Numbered from the stretch's first letter, positions 46,511-58,610 are shown. The stretch: 64,000 nucleotides of DNA from Euphorbia lathyris (GCF_963576675.1 NC_088911.1:85961256-86025255); one strand, 5' to 3'. Notes: generated from the sequence alone by a model not told the origin. Numbers and translations: made by a program.

Positions 46511-46719
46511 TAATGTAATGGAGTTGGTAAATATGTTGAGGTTCTTGAATGACTAATGTAGTAAGGATATTGATTTATTTAGAATATATATCTAAGAGGA
46601 ATACTTGAAAAGTTTGAAATTTATGATATTTGGATAATTTGGAGACTCCGAAGTATTGATTGTGATCTTTCTATTTCATGCCCGATGCCGATTGAGGTCG
46701 TCTAGGGTTGGGTGTGACA
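46511..46719 (+). repeat. truncated 3' LTR of the Gypsy remnant (last 209 bp)
   Basis: Matches 16964-17172 base for base with few differences and without indels. The internal side is cut sharply, so about 1.4 kb of this LTR has been deleted together with most of the internal region. Confidence 0.9.
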
Positions 46720-46791
46720 AAACCCATAAAACACATATGTCAAACATATACCCAGAAATCGATTTTGCATGCGGTAAACCCATAAATTAAC

Positions 46792-47035
46792 TCGATAGAA
46801 AGAAGAAGTTGAAGGCTTACTGTTATGTATTTCTTCTCCACTGGAATTTGAAGAATTTTTCACTCGACAGAAAGAAGAATTTGAAGGCTTACTGTTCTAC
46901 GTATTTCATCTCCACTAGAATTCGAAGAACTTTTCACTCGACATAAAGAAGAAGTTGAAGGGTTTTGTTCTGCGGTTTTTTCTCCACCGGAATTCGAAGA
47001 TATTTTCACTCGATAGAAAGAAGAAGGCGAAGGGT
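46792..47035. repeat. 72-74-bp tandem repeat, about 3.4 copies, in the Pack-MULE right arm
   Basis: TCGA(T/C)AGAAAGAAGAA...GAATT(C/T)GAAGA...TTTCAC starts near 46792, 46864, 46938 and 47010. The repeats diverge by several bases each. Confidence 0.8.
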
Positions 47036-47204
47036 TTTGTTGTTTAAATATTATTAACAGAAGGTCGAAAGAGTTCTTACATTGTTTGTATTAACGCTTT
47101 AAATATTAGTTGCCATGTAGGTTCCAAAATTTAATTATTTCTAATTTTGTAAATAGGGACATGTAATGATGTCGAACACCGTTTATACCAAATAAGCAGG
47201 TTTG

Positions 47205-47318
47205 TTAGATTAGGGTATAATTGCAGGTTTGTGGAAGGTTTAGAGATAGTTTTGTGGATGTATTTGATGTAAGGGCGCTTATTCGTGATAATACAAGAGT
47301 GAATATGTATATTAACCC
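47205..47318 (-). repeat. right terminal inverted repeat of the Pack-MULE
   Basis: Reverse complement of 13919-14035 with scattered changes and a few small indels. Confidence 0.9.
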
Positions 47319-48090
47319 TAAAATGTATAAAAGTCTTACAAATTTCCGTAACATTTGTACACTTTTACATAAAGTAATTATTTTTGGTTAAAATATTAAT
47401 AAAAAATAATTTTATTTGTTAATTAATTTATATTTTATTTATAAATTTAGTAAATAACACTAAATGATTTTTGTAAAAGGTAAATATTTTATGTGAAACT
47501 CGATTTTGGAGAATTCGTTAATATTTTAACGAAAAAACAACTTTACGTAAATTCAGTCTTACTGTACGTAAACTATGTCGATCAATACAAGATTGACGTA
47601 AAGTTGAAACATATTACGTAAACTTCATATTTTTCGTGAAATTAGAGATTTTTTTTGAAAAATAGCAACTTCACGTATATTAAGTCTGACTTTACGTAAA
47701 TTGACACTATTTTATGTAAAACGTATAAAACCTTTACAAATTTTCGTAATATTGGTATACTTTTATATAAAGTAATTATTTTTCGTTAAAATATTAGTAA
47801 AAATAATTTTATTTGTTAATTAATTTAGATTTTATTTATAAAATTAGTAAATAACACTAAATGATTTTCGTAAAAGGTAAATATTTTACGTGAAACTCAA
47901 TTTTTGGAGAACTTAGTAAATTTTAGTAAAAAATAACAATTTTACATAAATTCAGTCTTACTTTACGTAAACTATATCTAGTAGTAGAAGACTACTGTAA
48001 AGTCGAAAGATTTTATGTGACCTTCATATTTTTCGTGAAGTTAGTAATTTTTTTCATAAAATAACAACTTTACTTATATTAAGTCTCATA
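47319..48090. repeat. AT-rich TTTACGTAAA tandem array, right part
   Basis: Continues the unit interrupted at 13918 (TAAAATGTATAAAA...CAAATTTCCGTAACATTTG) and holds nearly two more units before ending near 48090 in a truncated copy of the AAGTCTCA block. Removing the nest gives one array of about 2.6 kb. Confidence 0.85.
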
Positions 48091-48369
48091 TTAAATTTGT
48101 TATGCTTTATTTTTTTTGGGTCATATAACACTTTCAATATTCTTTAGGGTTTATTATTAAAGTTTATTATTTTTTATTTTAAACGTCGTTTAAACTGAAA
48201 CAACAACGTTTCATTTGAAAAATTGCAGAGATAAATTACAAAACAAAACATCTCTTTGCTTTGGTTAACGATCGCGATACAATGCCCTATTCTCCACCGC
48301 CCGTAATTCAGGTGTCCTTATTGTCCATTCAGCATTGCTCCGACGACCTAGCCTCCACCGGTCGGTAGA
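48091..48369. other. short host segment, nothing recognised
   Basis: AT-rich DNA followed by a leader-like CCACCG/CTCCGACGACC patch. No frame of note. Confidence 0.4.
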
Positions 48370-50410
48370 TGTCACGACCCAACCCAGACCATGACTGACA
48401 CATAAATTAAGTTAACTTTAATATATGCTAGACTTAGTTTTGAACTATAAAACTTCAAAATCAACTAGCAAAATATCAAACTCGTCTCAATTACATCAAT
48501 AATCTTTAAAGGAATCAACTGCGCAAGTCTAAACCAATAAGCAAAAGTCTCCAATAGATAAAAATAAACTAAATTATTAAGCAGTCTCCTTCAACATCAA
48601 TCCAATGGTTACCTCACGAACAAGGACTTAATCTGAAAAAGAAAGATTCAACGTGGTATGAGATTTTCGTCTATACGAGCGAAAACCTCAGTAAGCGATA
48701 GATATAACACACAATATAAAAGGAACATGCAGGCAGACTGATACTATTAAATTATGACAATTATAGTTCAAAATTTAGTATTTCAAAATCAGTTAAACTA
48801 AAGGGTCAATATAAGATAATCAATTCAAAATACTGGTAATTAATTGTCAAACATAATACTAAAGCCTTTCAAAATATCAAATATTAGAATAATAAAAAAT
48901 AAGGCAAAATCTTTAAAACACATGGTACATTGTAACAGAGTGGTGATACTGCACACCACCAGCGCCAGATAAATGGTAAGCGCGCTACCAATAACAGATA
49001 CAGATAACAGGTAATTGCCTTCACCGATCATATACATGATTCTAATGTTGACACAACTGACGACAAACTGACAACTGACAACCCGACATCAAGGATAGAT
49101 GCAAAGTCCTAATGTTATGAAGATCGGTGAGAGGGCAGATAACAAATGCAGATATACTGAGCACGTGTACCAGTTTGAAAACATATAGTATACATATGTA
49201 AATAAGAAAATCTTAACTGATTGAACGAATTATCAGATTTCTAAAATAAAAGTGATAACTGCGACAAATCGCATATCAGAAAGTACAAATCACATCAAAT
49301 CAAATTTTAATAATTTCATTGTAACTGATAATAAAACAAATCAAATATAAAGGCATACTCCCAGAATATACGCTCTAATACTAAGGATATTTAGTAAACC
49401 CAATGTTCAAGAAATACGCTTTTATGAAAGAAAATATACAGTCAAATGCTAATTTTCGATAAATAGTTTTTCAGTCGAACCCCGACAGCTCGTCTCTCAA
49501 TCAACGGGGGGATATCAAAATTTTCCATTGGTTTAGTAACAAGGGAGAATGAGTAAACTAATCTTAATCATATCTAAACTAGCGGGGAGAATTAACATTC
49601 TAGGGGGCTGCAATAGATAATTGAATATACAAAAAAAAAAAGAATAATTTAAATATAGTCTGGAACAAAACTATAGAGTATGTGAATGTGATATATTGTA
49701 AAGGCTTAATACATCATTTGCCCCCTGAACTTATCCAAAATGGTTGATTGTCCCCTTGAACTTTCAAAGTGTCTCAATAGTCCCCTAAATTTGTATAAAA
49801 TATTCAGTTAGCCCCCTAAACTTGCGTAAAATGTAATCAATTAATCATTCGATTGTAAAAAAGTAAGCAAATGCGAAAGATATATTACATGTGCCTTAGA
49901 ATGTTATTACATCCTTCATAAAATAGATTAAAATATGTTAAAAAAGAATATCTTACTTATTTAACTATAAAACATTTTCTTCTCTAATATTATAATTGCA
50001 TACCCCGATCTTGGTCGTTTTACTTCTTTAAGATACGTGTAACATATCTTCCGTATTTAACTTACTTGTTTACGACCGAGTGATTAATTGATTACATTTT
50101 ATACAAGTTTAGGGGGCTAACTGAACATTTTATGCAAGTTTAGGGGGCTATCGAGACACTTTGAAAGTTCAGAGGGCCAATCAACCATTTTGGACAAGTT
50201 CAGGGGGCAAATGATGTATTAAGCCTATTGTAAACATTCTAAGCTAACAAAACAGATAAATTAATTTTCGAACAAATGTTTAAGTATATAAAAATTTACA
50301 AAAGTTAAAAAACACTCTCTTATAACGAATATATATCATATAGAGAAGAAAGAGTAAAAAAAAAAAATTTAAAGATGAAGAGAATTTAGTCTTTAAATAT
50401 TAAAATTATA
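48370..50410 (-). mobile_element. Gypsy LTR relic (interrupted by a MULE)
   Basis: The edge TGTCACGACCCAACCC is the reverse complement of a TGTGACA/GTGACA-type LTR end. About 320 bp inside, the minus strand reads TTACTGAGGTTTTCGC, like the equivalent block of the LTR at 15529-17172. No internal region or second LTR is seen, and the other end is not defined, so this may be a solo or truncated LTR. Confidence 0.5.
49703..50225. mobile_element. 523-bp MULE-type element
   Basis: It begins GGCTTAATACATCATTTG and ends with the inverted equivalent. Arms of about 145 bp share CCCCTGAACTT, AGTGTCTC and TAGCCCCCTAAACTTG. The 9-bp duplication tattgtaaa is perfect (49694-49702 and 50226-50234). Non-coding. 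Confidence 0.9.
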
Positions 50411-50418
50411 TAATATTG

Positions 50419-52883
50419 TTCTTTTTTTTTTTTGAAGACAAAGAGTATTCATTCCTTAATCAGAATCGGCAACAATAGTCTTCTGCAACCAAACCGGAGC
50501 AGTAAAAGAAACAAACTCGCTAGCATTGGACAGGGCATGTCGTGCAACGACATGAGCTCCCCTGTTCGCTAGGCATGGAGAGAAGGACACTTTATAATCG
50601 TGTCGACAGCTTAACAAAAACCTACAATCCTGGATAATAGACCCATAAACAGACAAGTCTGGGTCAACCGAATTGACACTATTAACCACAATCAGCGAGT
50701 CACTTTCGAACAACACATTAATACAATTAAGGTAGGCACACCAAAGCAGTGCCTCACGAAGAGCTAATGCTTCAGCTTCCCTGGTATCATCAATAAAGGG
50801 GACTTGGCGACTACGACAAGCCATAAAGGAGCCATCAGAGGACCTAAGTAAAGCTCCCATCCCACTTCGAAACTCAGCTTTAAAAGAAGCTGCATCACAA
50901 TTGCATTTGACAAAGCCTAGAGGGGGGCGAGACCAACTGGTGTGTCGTACTAGTGTCGATGTCGCAGCATCCGCCTGATGTGCTGTGCTCGGATGATTTT
51001 GTGCATTGACGGCATCAGCTACTGTGGGCGTGGATGGATGACGGGCAGCAACAGGAAGGATCTTCAACTGGGCCTGACGCCAGGCTGCAAGGTAGTTATT
51101 TGCAAGAGAGACTGCCGTTTCTGGTAATTGAACATTGCTCTCCCAGACTATTTGATTCCTTTGGTTCCAAATAGCCCAAAGCGTCATTGCCACCTTGGTT
51201 ATGAGTTCCTGATCATTGGACAAGAGTACCTGCAAAATAGAACCCGTTAGATAATCAGGTTGGAATACATCCGTATTGATCCTGGATAGGTTCCAACATT
51301 CTTGGGCGTATACACAATCCACAAAGAGGTGATGGTCATGCTCAGTGTCAGAGTGACAGAAGGGGCACTGTGTTAGAATTGACACCCCTCTCCCTGCCAA
51401 TCTATGCCTAGTTGCCACACACCCTGAGGCCAACTTCCAAACAAACATTCTAACTTTCGGAGGCACATGCATCTTCCAAATTTTACTCCACCCATCCTCC
51501 TGATTCTCTCCACCATAACCATCACACAGAGCTCTATACCCTGATTTACTTGTGTACATGCCATTTTTGGTAAAGTTCCACATTGGTCCATCTTCAACTT
51601 CTCTGATAGGCAACATCATCCTACACACAATTCTGGCATCTGCCTCAGACAACAAATCCTCCACCTTCCCTCTGTCCCAGATTTTCCTACCTTGAATAAA
51701 CAGGTCGGCCACTTTTGTATCATCCTGCTGCATAACAGCATCCCCCTGGACCATAAATGGAGCCGCAGTATTAACCCATGGATCTTTCCACACATGAATT
51801 GACTTCCCATCCCCAATTCTCCACCGAACCCCCAATCTTAGAACCTCAATTGCTCTCCAAACACTCCCCCAAACAAAACTAGGATTATTGCCTAATTTGG
51901 AGGAAAGAAATTGGTCACTAGGAAAATATTTAGCTTTGAACATTCTACCCACTAAAGAATTTGGAGTAACCAACAACTTCCAGGCCTGTTTACCTAGTAA
52001 GGCAAGATTGAATTTCTGGAGGCTCCTAAAACCCAAGCCTCCCTCTCTCTTATCCCTGCAAAGCCTGTCCCAGCTCTGCCAATGAATCGATCTCCTACCT
52101 CCTGATTTCATACCCCACCAAAATGAATTCATTATTTTCTCTAAGTCCAGACAAAGGGATTTGGGCAATTTAAAAACACTCATACAAAAAGTTGGCAGGG
52201 CCTGGGCAACCGCCTCAATTAGGACTTCCTTACCCGCAGCCGAAAGAAATCTAAAGGACCATGCACTTAATCTCTTCCTGAGTCTATCTTTGAGGAAACT
52301 AAAAATCGCCACTTTGGACTTCCCAATTAGTGAGGGGAGGCCCAAGTAGCGACCAATGTCTAGAGGGTGAAAGACTTGAAGGGAATTACATACCTCATTT
52401 CGAAGGTCCAGGCCAACATTCGGACTAAAGAAAATCCCAGATTTTTGCAGGTTGATAGCCTGACCAAATGCTGCCTCATACTCAGAAAGAATCATCCCAA
52501 CCTTATTACACTCCTCCATAGAGGCCTTGAAAAACAGGAAGCTATCATCTGCAAAAAACAAATGTGAAATAGTTGGCGCGCCCCTAGCAATGAGGCACCC
52601 GTGAATGGAACCCTCATCCACCGCCCTTGTAATCAGTTTAGATAAGACTTCAGCACACAGTATAAATAAGTACGGCGATAGGGGATCACCTTGTCTCAAA
52701 CCCCTGCCAGGAGTAATCGGGCCCACAAAAGACCCATTCAGCGACACAGAATATTCCACAGTCGAAATGCACAACATAATCCAATCAATCCATAACTCAG
52801 GGAAGCCTAATTTTTGCATAACAAGTTTCAGGAAAATAGTCAAATGTTGCAAAGATGAAAAGTGAAAAAAACAAATAAAAAGG
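50419..52883 (-). mobile_element. 5'-truncated L1-type LINE
   Basis: One open frame of about 790 codons ends at 50456 and is followed by an A tail on the minus strand (50422-50433). It contains the C-terminal half of reverse transcriptase (GLRQGDPLSPYLF, FADDSFLF), then a zf-RVT-like cysteine region (CPFCHSDTEHDHHLFVDC), then an RNase H domain (VKCNCDAASF, EAEALALREAL, FESDSLIVV, NRGAHVVARHA). The first reverse-transcriptase motifs and all of ORF1 are missing, the usual outcome of incomplete target-primed reverse transcription. aatattg occurs at both ends (50412-50418 and 52884-52890) and may be the target duplication. The frame has no stop, so the insertion may be recent. Confidence 0.85.
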
Positions 52884-52890
52884 AATATTG

Positions 52891-53102
52891 GCAAGGAGTA
52901 TTACTCCAGGAGTACCCTAAAATTTCTCAATTGTCATGATACAAGATCAATCTATCAAATAATAAAATAAATTTGTTTATCTCTCCACCTTCCACTTTCA
53001 CTATGGGTAAATTACATCAATGATATCTGAACTTTATCCTAGTTCACATGTAGTTATTTTTTACGGAAAACTACTATAAGGTAAATAATTTAATTAAGTG
53101 AA

Positions 53103-53163
<61 letters not shown>

Positions 53164-53508
53164 TTAGGGTTACAGTAGATCACCGCTTCCGTTGCTCCTC
53201 ACCGTCGATTTTATTTGATACTTTTGTGGAAGGTTACTGATTTGAAAAAAGATTGTTCTATTAACTCCATCTTTGCAAATCCGCCCTTACTGTTGCTTGT
53301 TGTTGTCCAATCTGTTTCTTTCTTCTCAAATCTCCACTCTCAAGTACAGGACAACAGTCGCAAGATTGTCTTTCATCAAAAGAACTAAGGTATGTTATCA
53401 ATCTTAACCCTAAGCATCCCAAACAGACAATTTTCTTTTGACATTATAATTGATAATTATTAGTTCTTTAAATCAATTGGTAATCTAAATGGACAATCTT
53501 AATATAAT
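52891..53508. other. host non-coding DNA with a TA microsatellite
   Basis: A (TA)n run of about 50 bp lies at 53109-53161. After it, a leader-like stretch ends in a donor-like AAG|GTATGT near 53390. No coding frame. Confidence 0.5.
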
Positions 53509-53509
53509 A

Positions 53510-53682
53510 CAGTAAAATCTCTATAAATTAATAATGTTGGGACCATGAAATTTTATTAATTTATAGAGATATTAATTTATCGAGTGTTAATTTAGTGAAC
53601 TGACCCAAGTCGGGACCAGAAAAAATTATTATTTTAAAGAGGTTATTAATTTATCGAGTATTAATTTATGAATGTTTTACTG
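53510..53682. mobile_element. 173-bp MITE
   Basis: The ends CAGTAAAATCTCTATAAA and CATTTTACTG-type inverted termini are flanked by TA. It contains TTGGGACC and TCGGGACC and repeated TTAATTTAT(A/C)GAG blocks that let most of it fold back. It matches a widespread plant MITE type (CAGTAAAACCTCTATAAATTAATA) from memory. Confidence 0.7.
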
Positions 53683-54999
53683 TATATAGTATATACTGTT
53701 ACAAGTGATCATCGAAATTGGTGTTCTGAATACCTAATATGTCTGTTTGAATTGTCTAAGTACGTATAAAATCGGTGTTCAAATTAAAACACTGATTTCA
53801 ATAGCAAAGAACAGCTATATCGAATCACCGGACAAAATTTCATGTCAGATGTTGATGCTGCTTTGAAATCATTGTTTAACTACCAGTGTCAAATGTTAGA
53901 CATATCAGATATTGCACTCACATATTTGTTACGACAATCAATGATACAATTTAGAATATTTTATATTTGAAATCGGTGTTTTAAACATTGAATTCAGATG
54001 CACTCTGACAATTCAAATATGAACATTATTATCCCATATTAAGTGTCAGAAGAGTCTAATACCATATTACTAATAAATTTAGGCATACGTTCATCCCAAA
54101 ATGAATTTGTATCACAGAAACATATATATGTATATGGGATTTGAAATAGATGTCTAGAAATACAAAGCCTAAGAAATGTGAATTAATATTCATAGAGAAT
54201 GCAATGAAGATAGCCAATTTATAGACTGCATATTTAAAGCATATAAACGTCCAAGGCTAGACATTTTGATTATGTAGTTTGCAGGACTAGACATTTGTAC
54301 GCCGCTCATGGATGTCTCAACATTGGACTAGGAGGTTGTATTACTTAACATTGATCATTCTGATTTTGGTAGATTAAGTCCTGAATCTTTTATTTTACCA
54401 CACAACTCTTGATCATTTATTTTTCGTCATATTAAGTCTTTTAGTACCTCTAATTCAGTTAAAAAAGCATTGTTCATTTCATTTATATCACATTAAGCAC
54501 TCAATATCTGGAAAAGTCAATTTTGAATATAAAACTTGGTTAATAGACCTTTATTCATTTAATCTGCTTCCGAAATTTAAATTTTTAACAACATTCTAGT
54601 CTTGGTATCTTAAACTCTTTGAGCTTTTATTTCACCATATTAGACTTTTGAGCATTTATATTTCATCACATTTACCCTTATTTATCCAAATTACTGAAAA
54701 AACGTTACTCATTTCAAAAAAAGGATTTTTAGAGTTCTTTTATAGTCACATTACACATTAAAAAAAATATATAGTCGAATTGTTAAAAGTATAAATTTTG
54801 AAAACAAATGACATAAATAGAGAGAGTTAATGAAATAAAGAAGAGGAATTTACCAGGAGAATAAGGGAAGGAAAACCTTGGAGGAGGATAGGAAGAGAAG
54901 GAATTAAGATCATGAGGAGGAGAGTAGTAAAAATGAGGCGATGACTCTGGTTTGGAGAAATAGCTCCTCAAACAATAGGTTGCACATAATAGCTATAAT
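53683..54999. other. intergenic DNA, no gene recognised
   Basis: The stretch 54360-54720 has degenerate repeats of CATTTATTT..CATATTA and ACATTA. A minus-strand frame at 54783-54971 begins MRSYFSKPESSPHFYY, is Pro/Ser-rich and is followed by a donor-like GGTAAATT. It could be a first exon, but no partner exon is seen. Confidence 0.35.
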
Positions 55000-56780
55000 A
55001 ATAATAGAATGGTGAACCTATTCGCATGCTACTTGATGATGTTATTTATTGTGGCTATTGAACTTGAACTTGAACTTGTGTTATATATGTTAAAGATTAA
55101 TATAAAATTTATAATCAAGTCTTAATTATAAGTTTGAACTTTTAATTCAAACGGTTCTATGACATGTTATTTTTTTAGTTGAACTGATTCTATGGGTTTT
55201 AACTATAAGTTTGAGCTCGAACCAAAAATCAAAAGCCTAATGCACTACAAAGATCAAAAGCCTCGTTAGCTTACTCTAATAACCATGTCCAAACAAACCC
55301 TTCACTTCCGTACGCATCTTTTTAACTCAAATCTTTTTTTCTTTTTGAGCCGGTTGAAGAGAGCGTCGAAGGATCATTGCGATGAAGCAAACCCGAAGAA
55401 CAGATATTCCCCATTCCCCAAAGTAGCCTCAGATGTCACCCACCATGCTTAACACATAACGAAGGAAAGGCACTGCTATCATTCCATTGTTTGCTCCTCA
55501 GTTATCCCTATTTTCTTCCTCTTTCACCCATCATCTAGTACAGCTAGATATTTATATTGAAGGTTAGTCTGCTTTACCTTTACAAGGTTTAAATTTTAAT
55601 TTTTTGGCTGAGGAACAAACGTTCCTTTCTCATCCACCCATCCATCACTCAAGGTTTCGTCCATTGTTTGTTTTTGCTGGAAATTTGAAGCAATTATATC
55701 AAATTTCAGTGAGGAATCTTGATTACCCATTTAGTTTTATAGAAATGAACAAATGTATGCTTCGGAATCGATTTTTGGCTATGTTGAAGATGAGTTAGCA
55801 AGGACTACCGCTATTTTCTTATTTATTCGTCAGCCCTTAGTATATTCTTTGCTTAAATTTGTTGATTTATCTGACTAGTTAGCTTCATTGCGATAATAAA
55901 GAAAAAAATGGAATAAAATGGATGGAAAGAATTATAATTTGTTTTTTTTTTTTTTGGTACTGTTACAATATTGAATGCTCTAGTTAATTTGGATTTATCA
56001 CTAATACAATCAGCTCTCAGAGATTATGTGGGGTGGAAATCCTAAACGCTCGTTTTCAAACCTGCCTTGCATGTTGTAACCTCTAAGACCAGTTCTTTTA
56101 ATCCGAATAAGGTTTAGAGGATGCATCTGCAAGTAGCTGAGAAGATGAGCATTTATAATAGGTTGGATACTCATGCTTAGATATGATAAGAGAATGCTAA
56201 TATAGTATATAAATATTAAGGGCAGTAACGGTATTGGTATTAAGCATTATAATACGTTGGATCATGTTGAGGGGATCGGAGTGTGTGTGTGTGTGTTATA
56301 TAAAGGTGTGTTGTGTACACAGTAGGGGAGAATATTTGCTGTTGGGTCTCTTAAGCTTATAGCATAGAGAAGGGGAGTTTTCTCCTGGGCTGTGATTTTG
56401 CATGGGTATTCTTCTTTCCTTTTGATAGTTGTTTCTTCTTCTCTATGTAAGAGTGGGGTTCGGTTTGTAACTCAGCAGAGAAGTATCAATAGTCAATACA
56501 TTGTTTTTTTCTCTCAAATCCTCCTTGCATATTTCTATTTTTGTGGTGTGTGAGCTGAATTCATTTGTCAATCTCCATTAAGATACCTTGACAAATATGC
56601 TATTTGTTGGTATTTTAGAAAGAAGCTTGCCCAATACCTTGTGCAAGCTGAAAATAACAAAGGTATGATGGATAAGAAACATACACCTGATGAGTTGATA
56701 GATTAGTGAATGTCAACAGTGAACGAAGCAGATTAACGCAAATCTAAATATTCTTGTAGGTTTTGATGCTTTCATTGCAA
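55000..56780. repeat. host segmental duplication, right copy
   Basis: Parts match the left side in order: 55008-55170 with 374-560; 55480-55700 with 3870-4060; 55988-56770 with 5920-6660. Identity looks high with small indels, so the same host DNA exists on both sides of the transposon nest. Confidence 0.75.
55480..55562 (+). other. probable untranslated first exon of TAF9
   Basis: Pyrimidine-rich leader-like sequence ending TATTGAAG|GTTAGT. The next acceptor in the right place is CTGTGCAG|AGA at 59704, three bases before the TAF9 start codon. This would make a 4.1-kb intron in the 5' leader. Inference only. Confidence 0.45.
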
Positions 56781-57413
56781 TTCAACAACCTTTTTTCCCT
56801 CTTTAGATGTTGTGTTTCAGTTTTCCCTTGAGAACATAGTTAAGTGATAGGGAAGTTGTAGGAGAAAATTCAAGCTTTTGTTGTTCTGAGCTTATATTCA
56901 CATTTTGTCTAGTTGCAAAAGCCCATTTCTGCATTTAAGGAAGTTAATCGGTTTACTTGAATTGCTTATGCTCGTATTGCTAATTCTCTATCCTCTTCAG
57001 TACTTTCCATAAACCTATATTTTAGGGTTAATACACATATTTGCCCCTGTATTTGTCCGTTTTGATAGATATGCCCTTATATCAAATAAACGTACATATT
57101 TATCCTGGATTTTTTTTTTTAAAACAGCAAAAATATCCCAATCTAAACAGAATGCTTATTTGGATAACTCCGTTTATCTAGTCATCACACCACTAATAAA
57201 AAAGCTCAAAACGTTTGTCCTTTTCATCAAAAAAATCCAAAATTACAGCTTCAGTTTTGCTGTATCTCTCTCTACTTGTTTCCCCTACTTCTCTGCAACA
57301 TCTCTCAATAAATCACATTCAATCTCCTCTTTTTCCTCCTTTTCACCGCACTTCCCTTCTCAATTTCTCAATAAAAAACCGAAGCACCGGCTCCGGCTGC
57401 CGATGATTGTAAC

Positions 57414-57832
57414 ATGATTTTCTTATCTTACCAGTACCAAACAGGAACTAAGCTGAAGCCTACCATTCCTTCTCACCAACCTTACAGATTCGAATCGAGG
57501 CTTACTATGCAAAACAATGGAATTGATGAACTCAAATCTTGGAAAGTCTTTATGGGTTTTCAAAATGACGAGTATTTAGTTTCTGCTTCTAATGTTGTTT
57601 GTTGATGGTACTACTTTGCCTACTAAAGTTGGGAATGGTACTGTTTTTGCTGGGTTTCCAATGACTGATTTGAAAAATCCGATTGCTACTGCTAGAGATT
57701 CTACTCAGACTTCTGTTCAGGTGAAGCTTTTAGGGACTCAATTTGGTGTTCCTTTGAAGGATGTTCCTTTGCTTTCTGAGATTTCGCTTGTTAATGATGG
57801 CTTTGTTTGCCCTAGTTCTATCACTAAAGGTA
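57414..57832 (+). pseudogene. COBRA-like (COBL) gene fragment, left arm
   Basis: Reads [52 protein letters not shown], then, after a one-base frameshift near 57595, [30 protein letters not shown] and NDGFVCPSS. These match the COBRA-like 7/10 subfamily, GPI-anchored proteins of cell-wall assembly. It ends at a donor (AAAG|GTAAGT), so an exon piece plus the start of an intron was captured. There is no signal peptide, CCVS region or GPI signal. Confidence 0.85.
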
Positions 57833-58189
57833 AGTTGTTGGGTTTTTTGAATTTCACTTCTGATTTGGGGGATTTTTGTTTCTGGGTTTGTTTGATTTGG
57901 GAGATTTTATGGAAAAGTTTTGAATTTCAGTACGTAAAGATGTGACTTGGCAATTTTTATGGTAAAGATGTGACTTGGCAATTTTTAGTTGAGGTGGAAG
58001 GTGAGGTGGAGAAGACGTGGAGGCTGAGGTGTTGCACTGTTAGTGCCATCTCATCAATCTGTTAGATTAGGGTATTTTTGTTGTATTTAAAAAATATGAG
58101 GATATATTTATGTGTTTATTTGATATAAGGGCAAATCTGTTTAAATGTGAAAATACAGGGGCAAAAAACCCAACAACTTACCTTCAGTG

Positions 58190-58610
58190 ATAGTACTAGG
58201 GCAAACAAAGCCATCATTAACAAGTGAGAGAAATCTCAGAAAGCAAAGGAACATCCTTCAAAGGGCACCAAATTGAGTCCCTAAAAGTTTCATCTGAACA
58301 GAAGTCTGAGTAGAATCTCCAGCAGTAGCAATCGGAGTTTTCAAATCAGTCATTGGAAACCCAGCGAAAATAGTACCATTCCCAACTTTAGTAGGCAAAG
58401 TAGTACCATCAACAAGAACAACATTAGAAGCAGAAACTAAATACTCATCATTTTGAAAACCCACAAAGACTTTCCAAGATTTGAGTTCATCAATTCCATT
58501 GTTTTGCATAGTAAGCCTCGATTCGAATCTGTAAGGTTGGTGGGAAGGAATGGTAGGCTTCAGCTTAGTTCCTGTTTGGTACTGGTAAGATAAGAAAATC
58601 CTGTTACAAT
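58190..58610 (-). pseudogene. COBRA-like (COBL) gene fragment, right arm
   Basis: Inverted copy of the left-arm fragment. Here [14 protein letters not shown] is in frame, but a frameshift near 58262 breaks the text after GTQFGA. The two copies differ at scattered sites, so the duplication is not brand new. Confidence 0.85.

Larger units (their letters stand above)
15529..46719 (+). mobile_element. Gypsy-type LTR retrotransposon remnant
   Basis: A complete 5' LTR (15529-17172), a tRNA-Met-type primer site, about 370 bp of internal DNA and the last 209 bp of the 3' LTR (46511-46719) remain. The 5-bp target duplication aaacc is intact (15524-15528 and 46720-46724), so both outer ends are real. 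No gag or pol is left. The LTR ends TGTCACG...GTTGGGTGTGACA are typical of plant chromovirus-like Gypsy elements. It is split by the CACTA element at 17213-46176. Confidence 0.85.
13919..47318. mobile_element. Mutator-like element (Pack-MULE), outermost layer of the nest
   Basis: It begins GGGTTAATACACATATTTG and ends with the inverted equivalent. The 9-bp target duplication taaaatgta is perfect (13910-13918 and 47319-47327) and lies in the tandem array. Terminal inverted repeats run about 115-120 bp. The element's own DNA is only about 2.2 kb (13919-15523 plus 46725-47318); the rest is later insertions. It carries a captured GRF zinc-finger gene fragment and no transposase, so it is non-autonomous. 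Confidence 0.9.
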
